Position numbers and translations under genes: made by a program. This document shows positions 53,501-63,977 of a stretch of DNA of 64,000 nt, one piece after another. Under the pieces are notes generated by a model. The model was not told the DNA's origin, ran no database searches, and was given only the letters and a program-made list of their open reading frames with translations. This DNA is from Pardosa pseudoannulata. Its lineage: Eukaryota > Arthropoda > Arachnida > Araneae > Lycosidae. Where the stretch lies: NCBI GenBank assembly GCA_032207245.1, contig CM063498.1, positions 51,183,591 through 51,247,590 on the forward strand. The letters are read 5' to 3'. Each line of letters begins with the position of its first letter. The first letter of the stretch is position 1.

Positions 53501-56500
53501 ATATTTTTTGCCTAATAACGTTTATGATATTTACAGATTTGATCCTCAAATACAATCTCAACAAACACGAAATTGGAACCTGATTTACGCTTTGACTAAT
53601 CGGATGCTACTAATGTCATAGAGTGTATTCAAATAAATTCTCTACATCTTAATGACCTATCACTCATTAGCATAGAAGGTAAGGCTTATGAAGAAGAAAA
53701 TGAACTTGAACAAATGAAACAATATATTTCACATTGAATAAATTCTATTCAATGCCATTGGTAGAGCATGTGTAATGTTTGATGAAAATAATCCACAAAA
53801 AGAAAAGAACCTTTGAAGCAAAGCAAAAATCAGAAAATGATGTATTATTATGTGATACAAAGAAAAAAAAACAGGGCGAAAAACTTCGATTTTCTAGTAA
53901 AAAATGTTTTGCATTTAGTAAACATTAAAGCAATAAAAGTGTTCTTACTTTTCCCCTTTTATTATTTATTAATTTTACGTGAATGTACAAATATTTATTT
54001 TAACAAAATTTAAAAAGGAACAAAAATTACTTTTTTAATTACAGAAATAATGTTTCACTCAGTGCAAATTAATTTTATGCAGTACTTTACTGTAATCAAT
54101 TAAATGTACTAGCTGAAGTATTCCTGTATTCTATTAAATGGGATTTTACTTTCAAATGCCATTTTTTAATTATGTAATCATAATAAACAAAAGGTTTGAA
54201 AAAATGTTCACAAATCACTTAAGCATCCTACACATTTGTACGGTAAGATGCATTCCACCCTGAATTTAATAACAAAACAAGTATATAATAATAAAAATTA
54301 GAAGCAAGATTTTAAAAGTGATGTATTTTACAAAACAAAAGATTTATTCCGATTTTATTACATGAGAATTAATTTTCTATAAACTATTTTCAAATAAAAA
54401 GACTAATCAGAAATGAAGGACTTTGTACAGCTTTAATTCAGAAAAGTAAATAAATTTTTTTTTACAATTTTGTTAATCTGTACAACAGTTCAACTTTCTT
54501 CTCTTATCTTTTGTAACTGAACAATCCAGAATTGAAAAATGTTTCTTGTCAGAATTACTAAGTCCTTCTAAGTGTTCTAAGTCAGAATAGATATTACAAG
54601 TGTGTAAAAAATCATTAAAACATAATATAGATACTTATAAACATTTTAAATTACTTTGTATAAAAATTATTTTTACATAAATTTTTCAGACTACTTTTGT
54701 GAGAAATCTTAACATTGTATCCAGTATTTTTTAAATTAATTTTTTAAATTTTTACAAATAAATTTCAGTTATAATTAAGAGCATCTGATCAAGCAATAAA
54801 TGAAGCTGTAATATGAAGAAAAAGTTCATTATGGTAATTTTATAAATATTCCATGAGCAAATTGTATTAATAGTGTTACAGGATAAGAAAGAAAAACAAA
54901 ACTTTATGGCTATTCAAAAAGTTAAATATGGACCACAAAAAAAGAATTGAGATTTTAAGAAGGTTGGTGCTTTTTTCCTGTTGTTGTTCTTTTTTAGTTG
55001 TAAAATTTTTCTATTTCAAAATTATAAAATTAGCATATTTTTGAGAAGAAAAACAGCAATTTTACCAGTTTTACCAAATTTAACAGTTACGTTTGCTAAG
55101 TTTATCACCATTCATTAAAAATATGATCATAAATTTTATACATGAGATTAAAGGTCTGATATTACTTATAACATACCTTTCACTATTTTTATGTTGGTCA
55201 GCATCATAAAGACAAAATGGGGTGTCAATAGTTGTACATTCAGTCATGAATTCAATGGAACCACCAGGATCAGCACTAATATCACAAATGGCTAACAGTC
55301 TATGAGGAAGATAGGGTGAACCTTCACTAGTAGGTAACCATGGTGTATAACTTGGTCGCAATAAATGTTTAGCATCAGGAATAGTTAATAACTTAGGAGA
55401 ATTAATAGCCCAATAAATACCATTTATTATCACAGAAGCATAAGGGGCAATCTGAAAAAAGAATAAAACATTTTACTGAGAATTTAATCACAAGATTGAA
55501 AAAGGAATTATAAAGATAACTTCATAAACCTTACTGTGACAATATATTATTATCCAAGACTTATGAAAGTACAATTGTTATTTTAATAATTCACAATGTA
55601 AAATAAATATATGTATGTGTGTGCATACAGAGTACATATCTCCAGAGAGAGAGATCAAGGGGAAAATGTGCCTGATGCTTCAATTTCCCCAAAATTCACT
55701 GACATACTTCTGTTATGCAACATTTTTCTTGGAAATATGCTAAATTTTTATTTAGAGGAAGTTGAATCCCTACAGGGATGGGGTTTGTCTTTTTTTTTTT
55801 TTTTTTTAACTTTCATATGAGTAAATAGAATAATTCTAAGAGTATTCTGGAACAATTTTTTCACTTTGATATACCTAATGACTTTAAATCTCTTTAAATT
55901 AGAGTAGTCATAATACTATAAGTCAAAGGTATGTCTCTTCTCTATATACAGAGGATATATTACAGTTGCAATTTCTCGCCTAAGTAGCATTATACCATAT
56001 ATAAGCTGAGAAATTTTGTGTGCTCTTTAAATACCTAAAGTGGGGAGGGAGGTCAAAATTATATATGGGTCTATGGAACAGTTGTAATGTGTTCTTTGAC
56101 AATTTTTGCTATTGGAGACAAAAATTCACCAAATTGGCAAAAATTAATGGAACAGTAAAAAAAGTTAAGAACAAAAAACTAAGTGCACAAAGGTGAAAAA
56201 TGAATAATGCCTTAACAATTTTGAAATGAGAACACAAAAATTGAAAAATAAATTTAAAGTGACTCTTATCTGGGTTACAATCGCTCTAAAACTACAGGAC
56301 TATAGCGGTCGTGGATCGGTTAATACAATTCTACGTAACCTGGAAACAATCGATAAATTGCCAAACATAGCATCTTTTTTTTAAACCAAGCTGAGATAGA
56401 TCAAAGTATTTATACTGCTTAAATTTAAGAAAAACTTATTTTTATATAGGACTGCCAGAATTGAAACTTGTCGTTAGCATCTAAGTAAAAATAGCACTGC

Positions 56501-59500
56501 AATTATCAAACCATGCTCCACGGTAGTAATCTAGATAAGTTAGTGAAAATTTAAAAATTAACTAAGACGCATGTAGTTAGTTAAAATTTAAAATGTAAAT
56601 TGTTTTTCCTCCCCAATTGAAATGTGCTAATATATGTCCCTGTATTTATCTCACGGTGCAACTAATCCTCTACCTCTGCAGTATTTAAATTGGATGCTGT
56701 GGAGAAAAAAGTTGAGAAGTGTTGGTCTAGCATTTCAATTTAAAGCAACTTGATTGGAAAATATTTCTACCACTTTACCGCTAGGTGATATTTTCGGCTT
56801 CTTGGTGACATATTTGAATGTTCTAAACATTGTTTTTTACTTCGGCTTACACACGGGTTTTGAACTATGGGTAAATTTTTGAAGAAAAACCCTTGGCTTA
56901 TATTTAGAAATGTATGGTATACCAATGATGAAACTAAAAGTTATGAAATGTTTTTTAAAACTTGAATTGGGGTGATAGAAATCTAAATAATTTGCATATC
57001 AAATTGCAATTTAGAATCTTGTAGCATAAAGTAACTTTAAAAATGCCTTATTTTCTTTTGATTAAACAGCATTTTTATAATGCAGGGCAAATTAGTAAAA
57101 CTTAAGAGCTACTTACATTTTTAGCAAAATTTGAATAATAACGCTCAGGATGCAACTCATATTCTTCAGCATCAAAACCTCCACCATCTTTTCTCCTTAT
57201 ATGGTCATCTCTGCTCACGACAGCTCCATAAACTTTATTCATTGCTAAAAAAGAAAAGAGATTTAGCAACCTACTAAAATTTACACAATCATTTAATTAA
57301 AAAGAATGAAAATTACATATATATTATGTATATATTAAAATATGCATAGAAAAGAAAAACATTGATTTTAATTTCCATAAAATTCTTTTGTAACATGAAA
57401 TCTCCTACGTCTTAAAAGTTGAATGCTTAAACCTGAAATGAAAATGTAATAGCCAACAAAAATCTCAACATATAGTAGGGCATATGATATAGATAAAAAG
57501 TTATTTTGCAATCAGGGTAGTGATGGTGCCAAATAACAGAAGGGAATGTCAGAAGACATTTATGAGCCTCAAGAGTGAGCCAAAAATAATTACTCACTGC
57601 ATTAAAATTACCAGGACCAAAGGGCAACAAAAGCAAATTATAAACCAAACCAATGATCCAAGAGACAAGACAAACTGTTCTATGTCACTGTACCAATCAA
57701 TAGCAGGGAGAATTGAGAAAACACCAATGGTAAGAATGAGGTGAAAAGAATTTTGAGCTTTGAACATCAATGATTGGTATGGAGAGCTATGGTCTCTTCC
57801 ATGCTACATGGGGGCTAATGAGACTGGGCTACAAACATGCATGCCAATATTGGGATCTGAATCCATAAACCTGAACATCATGGAAAGAAGAAAGTTAGAC
57901 CCAGTGGAAGAAGCTACCCTGTTGACTAAGAAATGATGTACAGCTTTCAGAGCAAGAACCTCCTTACTGAGTAAAAGACAAAAATAGGTTACATCAACAC
58001 AGTTGACTCCCTACAAATTATCACTAGTAAGCTGCATCATTCATTCTCTCTCATTAATAATCAAATATGCATATGAATGAATTTTTCCTGTTCCATCTTC
58101 TCAATCTCATTCTTGTTAAAGAATTAATGTACTAACCATACCATTTTTTAAACTAATAAGACAATATAACTCAAAATGTTATGATTATTAATTTTATTTT
58201 TTATGCATATTTTAAGAGACAAAGTCTTTAAAAACATCTAAATCTGCCCAATATTAACTAATAAATTTTTTTTATGTTCACAAGTAATGCTAATTACAAA
58301 ATAAAGAAATTCATTTAACCCTTAAATGCTCAAGCTTTTTTTTTTTTTTTTAAGTGTAGCAAACAAATGAACAAATAAATCTATATTCTTAAAAGCAGTA
58401 GAGGTGTCATCTACATATTGGAAATTTGTTTGATAATATCTTCAGTATGTATTTTGTTGGCGACATTAAATATTACAGCTTCAATATTATTCTAGTAGTA
58501 TTTTAGAAGACTAAATTGGGTTTGTTGCCAAAAGGCAACACAGGGGATTTAAGGGTTAATTAACCCTAAAGACGTATGCTAACTTACATCCATGCTCAGC
58601 TACTTGAGGTAAATCTGTTGGATTCACATATTCATAAGGCAATTCTTGAAAGACTTCTTGAGCACCCTAACAAAATAAATTCAATACCTCAGATTGAGAT
58701 TTTAAATAACAGAACATAATAATATTCAAAATTAATACATAATGCTACTTGCCATTATATATTTCTTTCAATAATTTAGCTTTATTATAATATACATATT
58801 AGAGAAAGAGTGTGAGATTAAACACTTTGATAGGAACAAGCATGTCTATATATGTGTATGCATTGCACTAGTTAATACTAGTACTAACATTACAAGTAAT
58901 TTTGAAAATATAACAGTTCATTATAATAAAATAACATTCATTTTATTTTAATCATGAATTTAAGAAATGTAATTTAATTAACTAAAAGAATTATATTTAA
59001 TCATATCATTTTAAGGATTAATGGGAAAATGCCTAAATTTTGCCAGATTACTTAAAAAGAAATGTACCAAAAAATTTAAAATATTATGTTAAATACTTTT
59101 TTTAGTGATAGTGCTGTAATACAATCAGATTGGCATCTAAAAATGAGTTAACGCAGTGTTTCTCAACCTTTTAGTATTTACTGCCCAATCTTCAATCATA
59201 ATTTTCATCACCCCCCCTCCCCACCACATACAATAAAATGTATACAATAATAATGTATTTTGGTGCTAAACCTACACTACAACCTTAATTTTGAACTTTT
59301 CAAATTACCAAGAATACGGAAATTTATTGACATTTTGCAACACCGATCCTCAGTATTGAAAAAACAAGAATCCTATACCTTTTTATTGCTCTTGCGTCCC
59401 GCCATGTCAGGCACTCTCATGGTTTTGCAAGAAGTTTTGATTTGTTTGTTCAGCTTAAAAGTTAAGTTAGGAGCATGCGCAGCTGTGAATAAATGTTTTC

Positions 59501-62500
59501 TCATAGGGAGAAGGAGCAAGTTCTATGAAGCCAATTTCAATTCCAGACAATCTCATTCAAGTCTATCCTTCTATCGCTATTGAATATATTCTGAATGTGT
59601 ATGTTATATATATTTTCGTGTATTTGCAATTCACTGTATTAAATATTCATGGCAGCAGACTTATGCAGAATCATGGATAAATTTTTAAGCGGGCGTAAGC
59701 GAGCATTAGATGATAGACAAGCATCAACAAGTACACAGACGAGTGTGGTTCCGAAAATAAAATCAAGAAAATATTCTCAAGAATCCTTAAATTTTGGGTT
59801 CACTAGTACTGAAGTAAATGAAGAAGAAAGGCCCTGTGTATCATTTGCTCAAAAATGTTGGCAGCAGACAGCATGAAACCTAATAAACTTAAATGACATT
59901 TGGAAACACTTCATAGTGAGTACATAAACAAATCCAGAGAATTCTTCGAATTAAAATTAAAATCATATGAAAAGCAAAAATCATTGTTTAAAAAAACTTT
60001 GTCTGTGAATGAAAAAGCTTTAATTGCCTCTTACAAAGTTTCATATAAAATAGCTAGATGTAAAAAGCCTCACACCATTGGTGAAGAACTTATTTTGCCA
60101 GCTGCAATTGATATTGTAGAAATTATGTTTGGAGATAATTTTGCTAAACAATTGCAGTCTATACCTCTTTCAAATGATACTGTTGCCTGTCGAATTGCTG
60201 ATATAGCTGAAGATGTAGAGTGTCAGCTTTTGTGGAAGTTGTGTGAAAAATTGTTTTCAATACAACTCGATGAGGCAACAGATAGTAATAAAGATGCTCA
60301 TTTCATTGCCTATGTTAGATTTTGTGATGATTTGTCAGTAGTAGAATTACTTTTCTGCAAACCAATAAACTCAAAGCAACAGCACCCGCATTATTTGCTA
60401 TCTTAAATGATTTTATGAACGAGGCAAACATAGAATGGAAAAATTGCGTCGGAATATGCACCGATGGTGCTCATTCTATGTCTGGAAGATTCCAAAGTAT
60501 TCAAGCACTTGTGAAACAAAAATCGCCTGGACGTGCGTCTGGACACATTGCATGATCCACAGAGAAACTAGATTTTCTGTGGTGGCTTCTTTGAAGACAA
60601 AATATAGATCTCAGCTAAATATAGAAAAAGAATTGAGAGTGTCTATTTCTAATATTAAACCCGCCATCGAAAAACTTTGCTCTGAAAGACAGGCCTAAGG
60701 AAGTCACTAATAATTATTAAATTTGTTTTTAATTTAGTAAGTTGTTTTAATTTAATAAGTTAATTATTAAATATGTCGAAATATATTTTGTTTTGTATGT
60801 GTGTGTGTTCTTTCCTTTCAGTCACTTAATTTTTTTAATAACATTTTCTCTTGGATATGCTCGCACCCCCCACAGGTTGAGAATCACTGAGTTAACATGT
60901 TTTTTAAAAATGGCACAACTGTATTTAAAATGAAAAACTTTTTCATACTAAACTTTTCAATTCAGCATAAATCAAATAAATACTAAATAAGAAATATTTT
61001 ACTATCTGAAAACATATTTAAAATATTATTAGATGTTTTAAATTATTTTTGCATGTAATTTAAAAGAAAATATATCAAATGATACAAAAATACAGTCACA
61101 AAATTCAATTTAGATTTTAAAAAACACTATCTTTACATACAGTTTCTCTTCAAACAATTTGATTTCCTACATTTTTACAGGGTTAACCTGAATAACCATT
61201 TAAGTTTTGGTTGATCCATCTATTTACAAATGCACAGCAAACAAATCAAAATCTTAAAAGAATATTATATATAGTAAAAAGCTAAAATTGAAAGAAGATA
61301 CCTGAGATACATTCCCAGATCCAGTGAAAACAAAAGTTAACGGACCAATTGATCTTGGCATCATTCCCAGAGCAATTTCATAGCCAGCATCCCTTACAGT
61401 TTGTCTTGCCATACCACTATTCCTGTAGTTGTGTGCTGGTCCAACATGCTAAATGTTAAAATGAATACATAAGCACATCACTTATAAGGATATGACATAA
61501 TATTGATCAATAAACATTTATATTACCAATAAATAAAAAAATAATTTCATTAAAGATTATAGAACTAATACTTAACAACTGGCTATCCACTGACTGATTT
61601 TAGAGGAAATATCCCATTATAAAAAAATTAAAATATATCTAAATCATTAAAATGCAACTAATTTATTGAAACTTTAAAAAAGAATCGACATTTTAAAAAG
61701 TTTAAATTTTAATTTAAAAATTAAATTTTGATGAATTATAATGTTTCAAGTTTAATGTTAAAATGTAATACAGTCAACTCCAGAATTATGTATGTGGGGT
61801 GGGAACTTGAGCTTATAACACATACACACATTATATTATAAAATCACTAAGGAAATATTTATATTTTATAATTATAAAGTAAAACATAAAATTATATGTA
61901 ACAATAGGTATATACACAAGTTAAATTTGTACTTTGAAAATAAAATTTGTTGCTTATAAAATTCACCTATTTGAAACAAAACAGTAAATTTATATGCTTT
62001 AACAGAAAAATTCTGTAGTTTACTTGCCTGTTTTAAAGTACACTCAGCAAATCATGCTGCTTGAAAAATAATGCATTTATAAAATACATTAATATACATA
62101 ATTAATGCAATTAATGAAAACAATGAACAAGCTATTTACTAACCATGAAAGGTGTATGATGTCCTAATGCTAATAAACGAAGACCTAATCCATGTAGAAT
62201 GTTGATCATGCCTGCCACTCCAGCAAACTTACCAAATGCAACTACTCTTTGACCTCGATTATCGACTAGTTTTTCATAGTCAATCAATCTAATATTCTTA
62301 AAAAAAAAAAAAAAAAAAAAATTAAAATTTAAAATACAACTTAGAATATATGTAATTGTTTACTTTTTAAGTAAAAAATCAATATAATTTTGATCAAATT
62401 TCATGTACTTTGACATAGATTGATATGAAAAATAAAATTACCCTTTCAAGTATACAATCAAGTGCAGGCATATTTGCTTCTTGTGCTTTTATTGTATGTG

Positions 62501-62618
62501 AAAAAAAGCAATATGTTTTATTTGGCAAAAGATGATCAATAGGAATTTGTTTTACACCAATGATGACAGGAGCTTCACTAATGTCTTCTTGAATTATGGC
62601 ACCAGCATTTGAATATGC
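31954..62618 (-). CDS. AASS: Alpha-aminoadipic semialdehyde synthase, LKR/SDH (5' exons outside window)
   Basis: This mitochondrial bifunctional enzyme joins lysine to 2-oxoglutarate (LKR) and then oxidises saccharopine to glutamate and aminoadipic semialdehyde (SDH). Exons in transcript order: 62618-62442, 62296-62144, 61448-61302, 58666-58588, 57244-57117, 55451-55177, 53083-52972, 52852-52793, 52710-52640, 49242-49115, 46741-46615, 46347-46237, 43270-43162, 42030-41954, 39219-39156, 38192-38025, 37853-37758, 36044-35926, 33974-33886, 33147-33080, 32971-32863, 32069-31954. They total 2583 nt, 860 codons plus stop, in frame at every junction. LKR motifs: [93 protein letters not shown] motifs: [12 protein letters not shown] (NAD-binding glycines), [69 protein letters not shown]. 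The human protein is 926 residues; about 70 N-terminal residues and the transit peptide lie right of 62618. Confidence 0.97.
33519..33752. mobile_element. TTAA-flanked MITE inside an AASS intron
   Basis: This 234 bp element lies between TTAA at 33515-33518 and 33753-33756. The ends match only for CCCTTTC, with a nearby CCATGG/CCATGA block. It sits in the intron between AASS exons 33974-33886 and 33147-33080. Confidence 0.7.
34549..34715 (+). repeat. tRNA-derived SINE copy
   Basis: The head has GAATGGTTAAGGTGCTGG and a B box GGTTTGAATCC (34594-34604). The body has GGCATGAATGTTTGTAGCC, GCTTTAAGCTGTAGGTCCCA and ends ACTCCAAACCAAATCA. It lies antisense to AASS in the intron between exons at 36044 and 33886. 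It has several substitutions relative to the 7235 copy. Confidence 0.85.
35367..35477. repeat. Two imperfect tandem copies of a 50-60 bp unit
   Basis: GAATTATT, a T-run, AAGAATTTTGCCCC and TTGCCAAAC occur in the same order twice (35367-35415 and 35416-35477), in the AASS intron 33975-35925. Confidence 0.8.
36353..37272 (+). mobile_element. TA-flanked DNA transposon, about 920 bp (copy A)
   Basis: The element lies between TA dinucleotides (36351-36352, 37273-37274). Its ends are CCATATATTTCCAAATATAA and the complement CTGTATATTTCCTTGTATAA. The interior matches 55995-56917 in reverse, block by block. No transposase was recognised; the short frames are not credible. It lies in the AASS intron between 37758 and 36044. 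Confidence 0.78.
39662..39706. repeat. (TA)n microsatellite
   Basis: A TA run interrupted by one CA unit, in the AASS intron 39220-41953. Confidence 0.9.
40251..40916. mobile_element. hAT-type non-autonomous element
   Basis: The ends are CAGGCATGTGCAACTT and the complement CTAGGCATGTGCAACATAC, with subterminal GGCCAGATTTGATCCATGG, typical of hAT elements with GCATGTGCAAC termini. The 8 bp flanks (atctacag, tttagagt or a near shift) match poorly. It lies in the AASS intron 39220-41953. Confidence 0.72.
40917..43161. other. AASS intron DNA around exon 41954-42030, no repeats recognised
   Basis: Apart from the exon at 41954-42030, this stretch is AT-rich intron without terminal repeats, SINE boxes or credible frames. 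Confidence 0.55.
43162..43270 (-). CDS. AASS: AASS exon with an atypical 5' splice site
   Basis: The exon encodes [20 protein letters not shown] and then [16 protein letters not shown], a substrate-pocket region of saccharopine dehydrogenase. Its donor reads AAG|GTTGTT on the - strand, which is poor after +2. The next exon (42030-41954) starts in phase 0, and only this site keeps the frame. A GC-type site 5 nt upstream looks closer to consensus but would shift the frame. Confidence 0.9.
44155..44502 (-). repeat. Third tRNA-related SINE-like repeat
   Basis: The - strand starts with GAGCCGTGGTAGCTCAG, an A-box-like tRNA head, followed about 35 bp later by a degenerate B-box-like GGCTCAGATTCGG. 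The rest is a GC-richer body of about 270 bp that does not resemble the other SINEs. It lies in the AASS intron between 46237 and 43270. The boundaries are approximate. Confidence 0.6.
45268..45428 (-). repeat. tRNA-derived SINE copy with target-site duplication
   Basis: The element reads on the - strand, with B box GGTTCGAATCC (complement of 45364-45374) and the same body. It is flanked by aagagggctgtgg (45255-45267) and aagaggggtgtgg (45429-45441), a 12 of 13 match. It lies in the AASS intron between 46237 and 43270, in the same orientation as the gene. Confidence 0.88.
47563..47778. repeat. Long interrupted TA/CATA/TG microsatellite
   Basis: About 215 bp of TA runs punctuated by regularly spaced ACATA and GTATA units and ending in TGTGTGTG, in the AASS intron 46742-49114. 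It yields false Tyr-Ile frames on both strands. Confidence 0.95.
47779..49114. other. AASS intron remainder
   Basis: Intron DNA following the TA/CATA repeat. Around 47820-48200 it is slightly GC-richer. No exon or element was identified. Confidence 0.55.
49115..49242 (-). CDS. AASS: AASS exon: linker to the saccharopine dehydrogenase half
   Basis: This exon joins the two enzymes. It begins with a basic linker ([15 protein letters not shown]) and continues into the SDH Rossmann fold, [17 protein letters not shown], with the G-x-G-x-x-x-x-P nucleotide-binding loop. It is flanked by introns of 3.4 kb and 2.4 kb. It enters in phase 2 (completing a Thr codon) and leaves in phase 1 (first base of a Gly codon). 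Confidence 0.96.
49643..49805 (-). repeat. Old copy of the tRNA-derived SINE
   Basis: On the + strand it starts GGTTTGGTCTTTTGCACTAC and continues with a decayed body (GCTTATTGCGAATGGCTATG) and head (CTTGCTATCGTTCAGTGC). The order of blocks matches the 45268 copy, but the B box has been lost. Confidence 0.65.
49806..52639. other. Large AASS intron, nothing beyond simple repeats
   Basis: AT-rich; the only clear structure is the CA/A/G tract at 50489-50543. The open frames here lack motifs and splice context. Confidence 0.55.
50489..50543. repeat. Compound (CA)n-A(n)-G(n) tract
   Basis: A CA run passes directly into a poly-A run and then a poly-G run of about 11, in the AASS intron 49243-52639. 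Confidence 0.95.
53245..53740 (+). mobile_element. Decayed transposon fragment, possibly hAT
   Basis: A CAGTGGCAAGTGTATACTGA start and a short frame [20 protein letters not shown] near 53640 vaguely resemble the end of hAT transposases. Stops interrupt every frame and no right terminus was found. Confidence 0.3.
53741..55176. other. AASS intron, nothing seen
   Basis: AT-rich intron between the decayed fragment at 53245-53740 and the exon at 55177. Confidence 0.55.
55995..56917 (-). mobile_element. TA-flanked DNA transposon, about 920 bp (copy B)
   Basis: This copy is inverted relative to 36353-37272 and nearly the same length (923 versus 920 bp). The right end complement is CCATACATTTCTAAATATAA; the left end seems to have lost about 11 bp of the terminal repeat. 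Shared interior blocks include CTTCAAAAATTTACCC and an end-like GAGAAGTGTTGGTCTAGCA. It lies in the AASS intron between 57117 and 55451. Confidence 0.78.
57780..57880 (-). repeat. Partial SINE copy
   Basis: The fragment carries GGGCTAATGAGACTGGG, CATGCATGCCAATATTGGGA and a B-box-like complement TCTGAATCC in the order seen in the 45268 copy. The middle and the tRNA 5' end are missing. Confidence 0.55.
58319..58555. mobile_element. TTAA-flanked MITE close to an AASS donor site
   Basis: This 237 bp element lies between TTAA at 58315-58318 and 58556-58559. Its ends are CCCTTAAATGCTC and the complement CCCTTAAATCCCC. It ends only about 30 bp from the AASS exon at 58588. Confidence 0.82.
59154..60889 (+). 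mobile_element. hAT transposon (ZBED/FAM200-like), internally deleted
   Basis: This 1736 bp element has ends CAGTGTTTCTCAACCTTTT and the complement CAGTGATTCTCAACCTGTG. Flanking 8 bp are agttaacg (59146-59153) and agttaaca (60890-60897), 7 of 8 identical. It contains a broken transposase in the + sense, antisense to AASS, within the AASS intron 58667-61301. CGCACCCCCC next to the right end is typical of this group. Confidence 0.93.
59649..60698 (+). pseudogene. Broken hAT transposase (ZBED5/FAM200-like)
   Basis: Fragments appear in the right order: [14 protein letters not shown] (from 59673), [17 protein letters not shown], then [45 protein letters not shown] [25 protein letters not shown] (60445-60492) and finally [17 protein letters not shown]. 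Stop codons and frameshifts separate the pieces (stop at 59874-59876; frame changes near 60376 and 60500). The segment between HCMIHRETR and the C-terminal tail is missing; related proteins have about 300 more residues there. It is not functional. Confidence 0.9.
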
Positions 62619-63406
62619 CTAAATAAATATTAAAAATTTAAAATTATATATATTATTTTTCCTGTACTAAATTATAAAATAGGTAAAATGCTAAGATATT
62701 ATAAATCAACAACAAGTTTCAGGTTTTATAGCATAAAGTAAGCAAAGCAATTTTTTAAATTTAATAACATAGAAGAATAAATTCTTATTAATTATGAAGC
62801 TTTAATTTATTTTGCTTATGAATACATGCTTTGTAAAACTTAAAATTAATATAATAAACTTTGTAGAACATTAGCATAAGTTTAAAATTTTAGATGACTT
62901 TTCGCAGTAAAATTTTTTTTAATTGTTCTTTTTTATAAATTTTATTTAGTTTGTACCATATGAATACTGCATTAATATAAGTTATAAAAAATATTATATA
63001 AAACTAGGGATGAAGCAGACAGTTCACCAGTTACCAGATATATAGAGCTCCTTGTCTGTCCTCTAAAAATATTCAAACTGGATATCTACCTGACATTTGG
63101 TACTAAAAAGTTTTCTTACATTTTATGCTTTTGTTACACATAATTTTAAAAAAATAAAGTACACACTTATCTTAATACTTTAAAAACGTTTAAAATTATC
63201 AAAATTTTATTACATAAGCAAAAGTGCTTTTAAATATATACTTATTAATAATGCTACACGAAAAATTCAAAATATCCCATTTTTTGCATTTATACAACAT
63301 TATAAGAAAGATTATATATTAAACAACTTTTTAAATATATACTTGGTTAATTTTTTTTAAATATGTTTAATTTACACATGCACACACACATATATATATA
63401 TATTTC
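62619..63406. other. AASS upstream intron, no exon found
   Basis: I searched the - strand for the expected upstream LKR exon (N-terminal RRAPL and NRRA-type motifs) and found none here or up to 64000. The next exon must lie further right. Confidence 0.6.
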
Positions 63407-63410
63407 ATAG

Positions 63411-63977
63411 TGTGAAGACCCCCTCTCCCTTTGTCCAGAGCTAACGACCGGAATCAGCTGATCTGAAGCCTTCTGAGAATTCAGCTTAAAAAAAAAAAAC
63501 TAGCTGTAACCTTAGCTGGAGTTCCCAGGTAACTGGAATCGTAACTGACAAGGTATAAAAAGCCTAGAATTTTTCTTTTTCATTTTTTTTACGTAGGTGC
63601 TTTGACCTTGTGGAGGCTTTCGCACTTTTGACCGGAGCCAGCTTTCTAGTGATTAAGATCGGGAGATTCATAAAATCTGCTCATATAGGGAGTGGCAGAG
63701 TCTCTGATACCGAACAGGGGATAAATTGGGTTTGCATAGCACCCTGGAAAAGCCTCTCCACTTGTGTGAGTTCATTTAATCTCTTTCCTTTGGACTGTGG
63801 TTGGCATGATGATGTTATGCAGATGACAATTCTTTGCATTTTGACTGGTTTTGGGATATTAGAATCCCCTTGTATATAGCCGTATTTACTCAAGAAATTA
63901 CAGTGATTTCCAATTTTATCGTGACTGTTATCCTTCTTCATGCTACCTCTTCACTTGAGAATATTGAAGTCGTCACA
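63411..63977. mobile_element. Solo LTR of an LTR retrotransposon
   Basis: This 567 bp unit begins TGTGAAGACCCCC and ends CGTCACA, giving TGTGA...TCACA inverted tips. It is flanked by atag on both sides (63407-63410, 63978-63981), a 4 bp target duplication. A TATA box (TATAAAA, 63554-63560) sits mid-element, suggesting + orientation. It is GC-richer than its surroundings. No internal coding region or second LTR lies in the window. The frames inside are not genes. Confidence 0.85.

Noticed and set aside
55080..55433. 117-codon minus-strand frame as an independent gene
   Set aside because: It is mostly the AASS exon 55451-55177 read from an internal Met and running on into the intron.
63610..63941. 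Open frames of 86-89 codons on both strands
   Set aside because: They lie wholly inside the solo LTR and have no recognisable domain.
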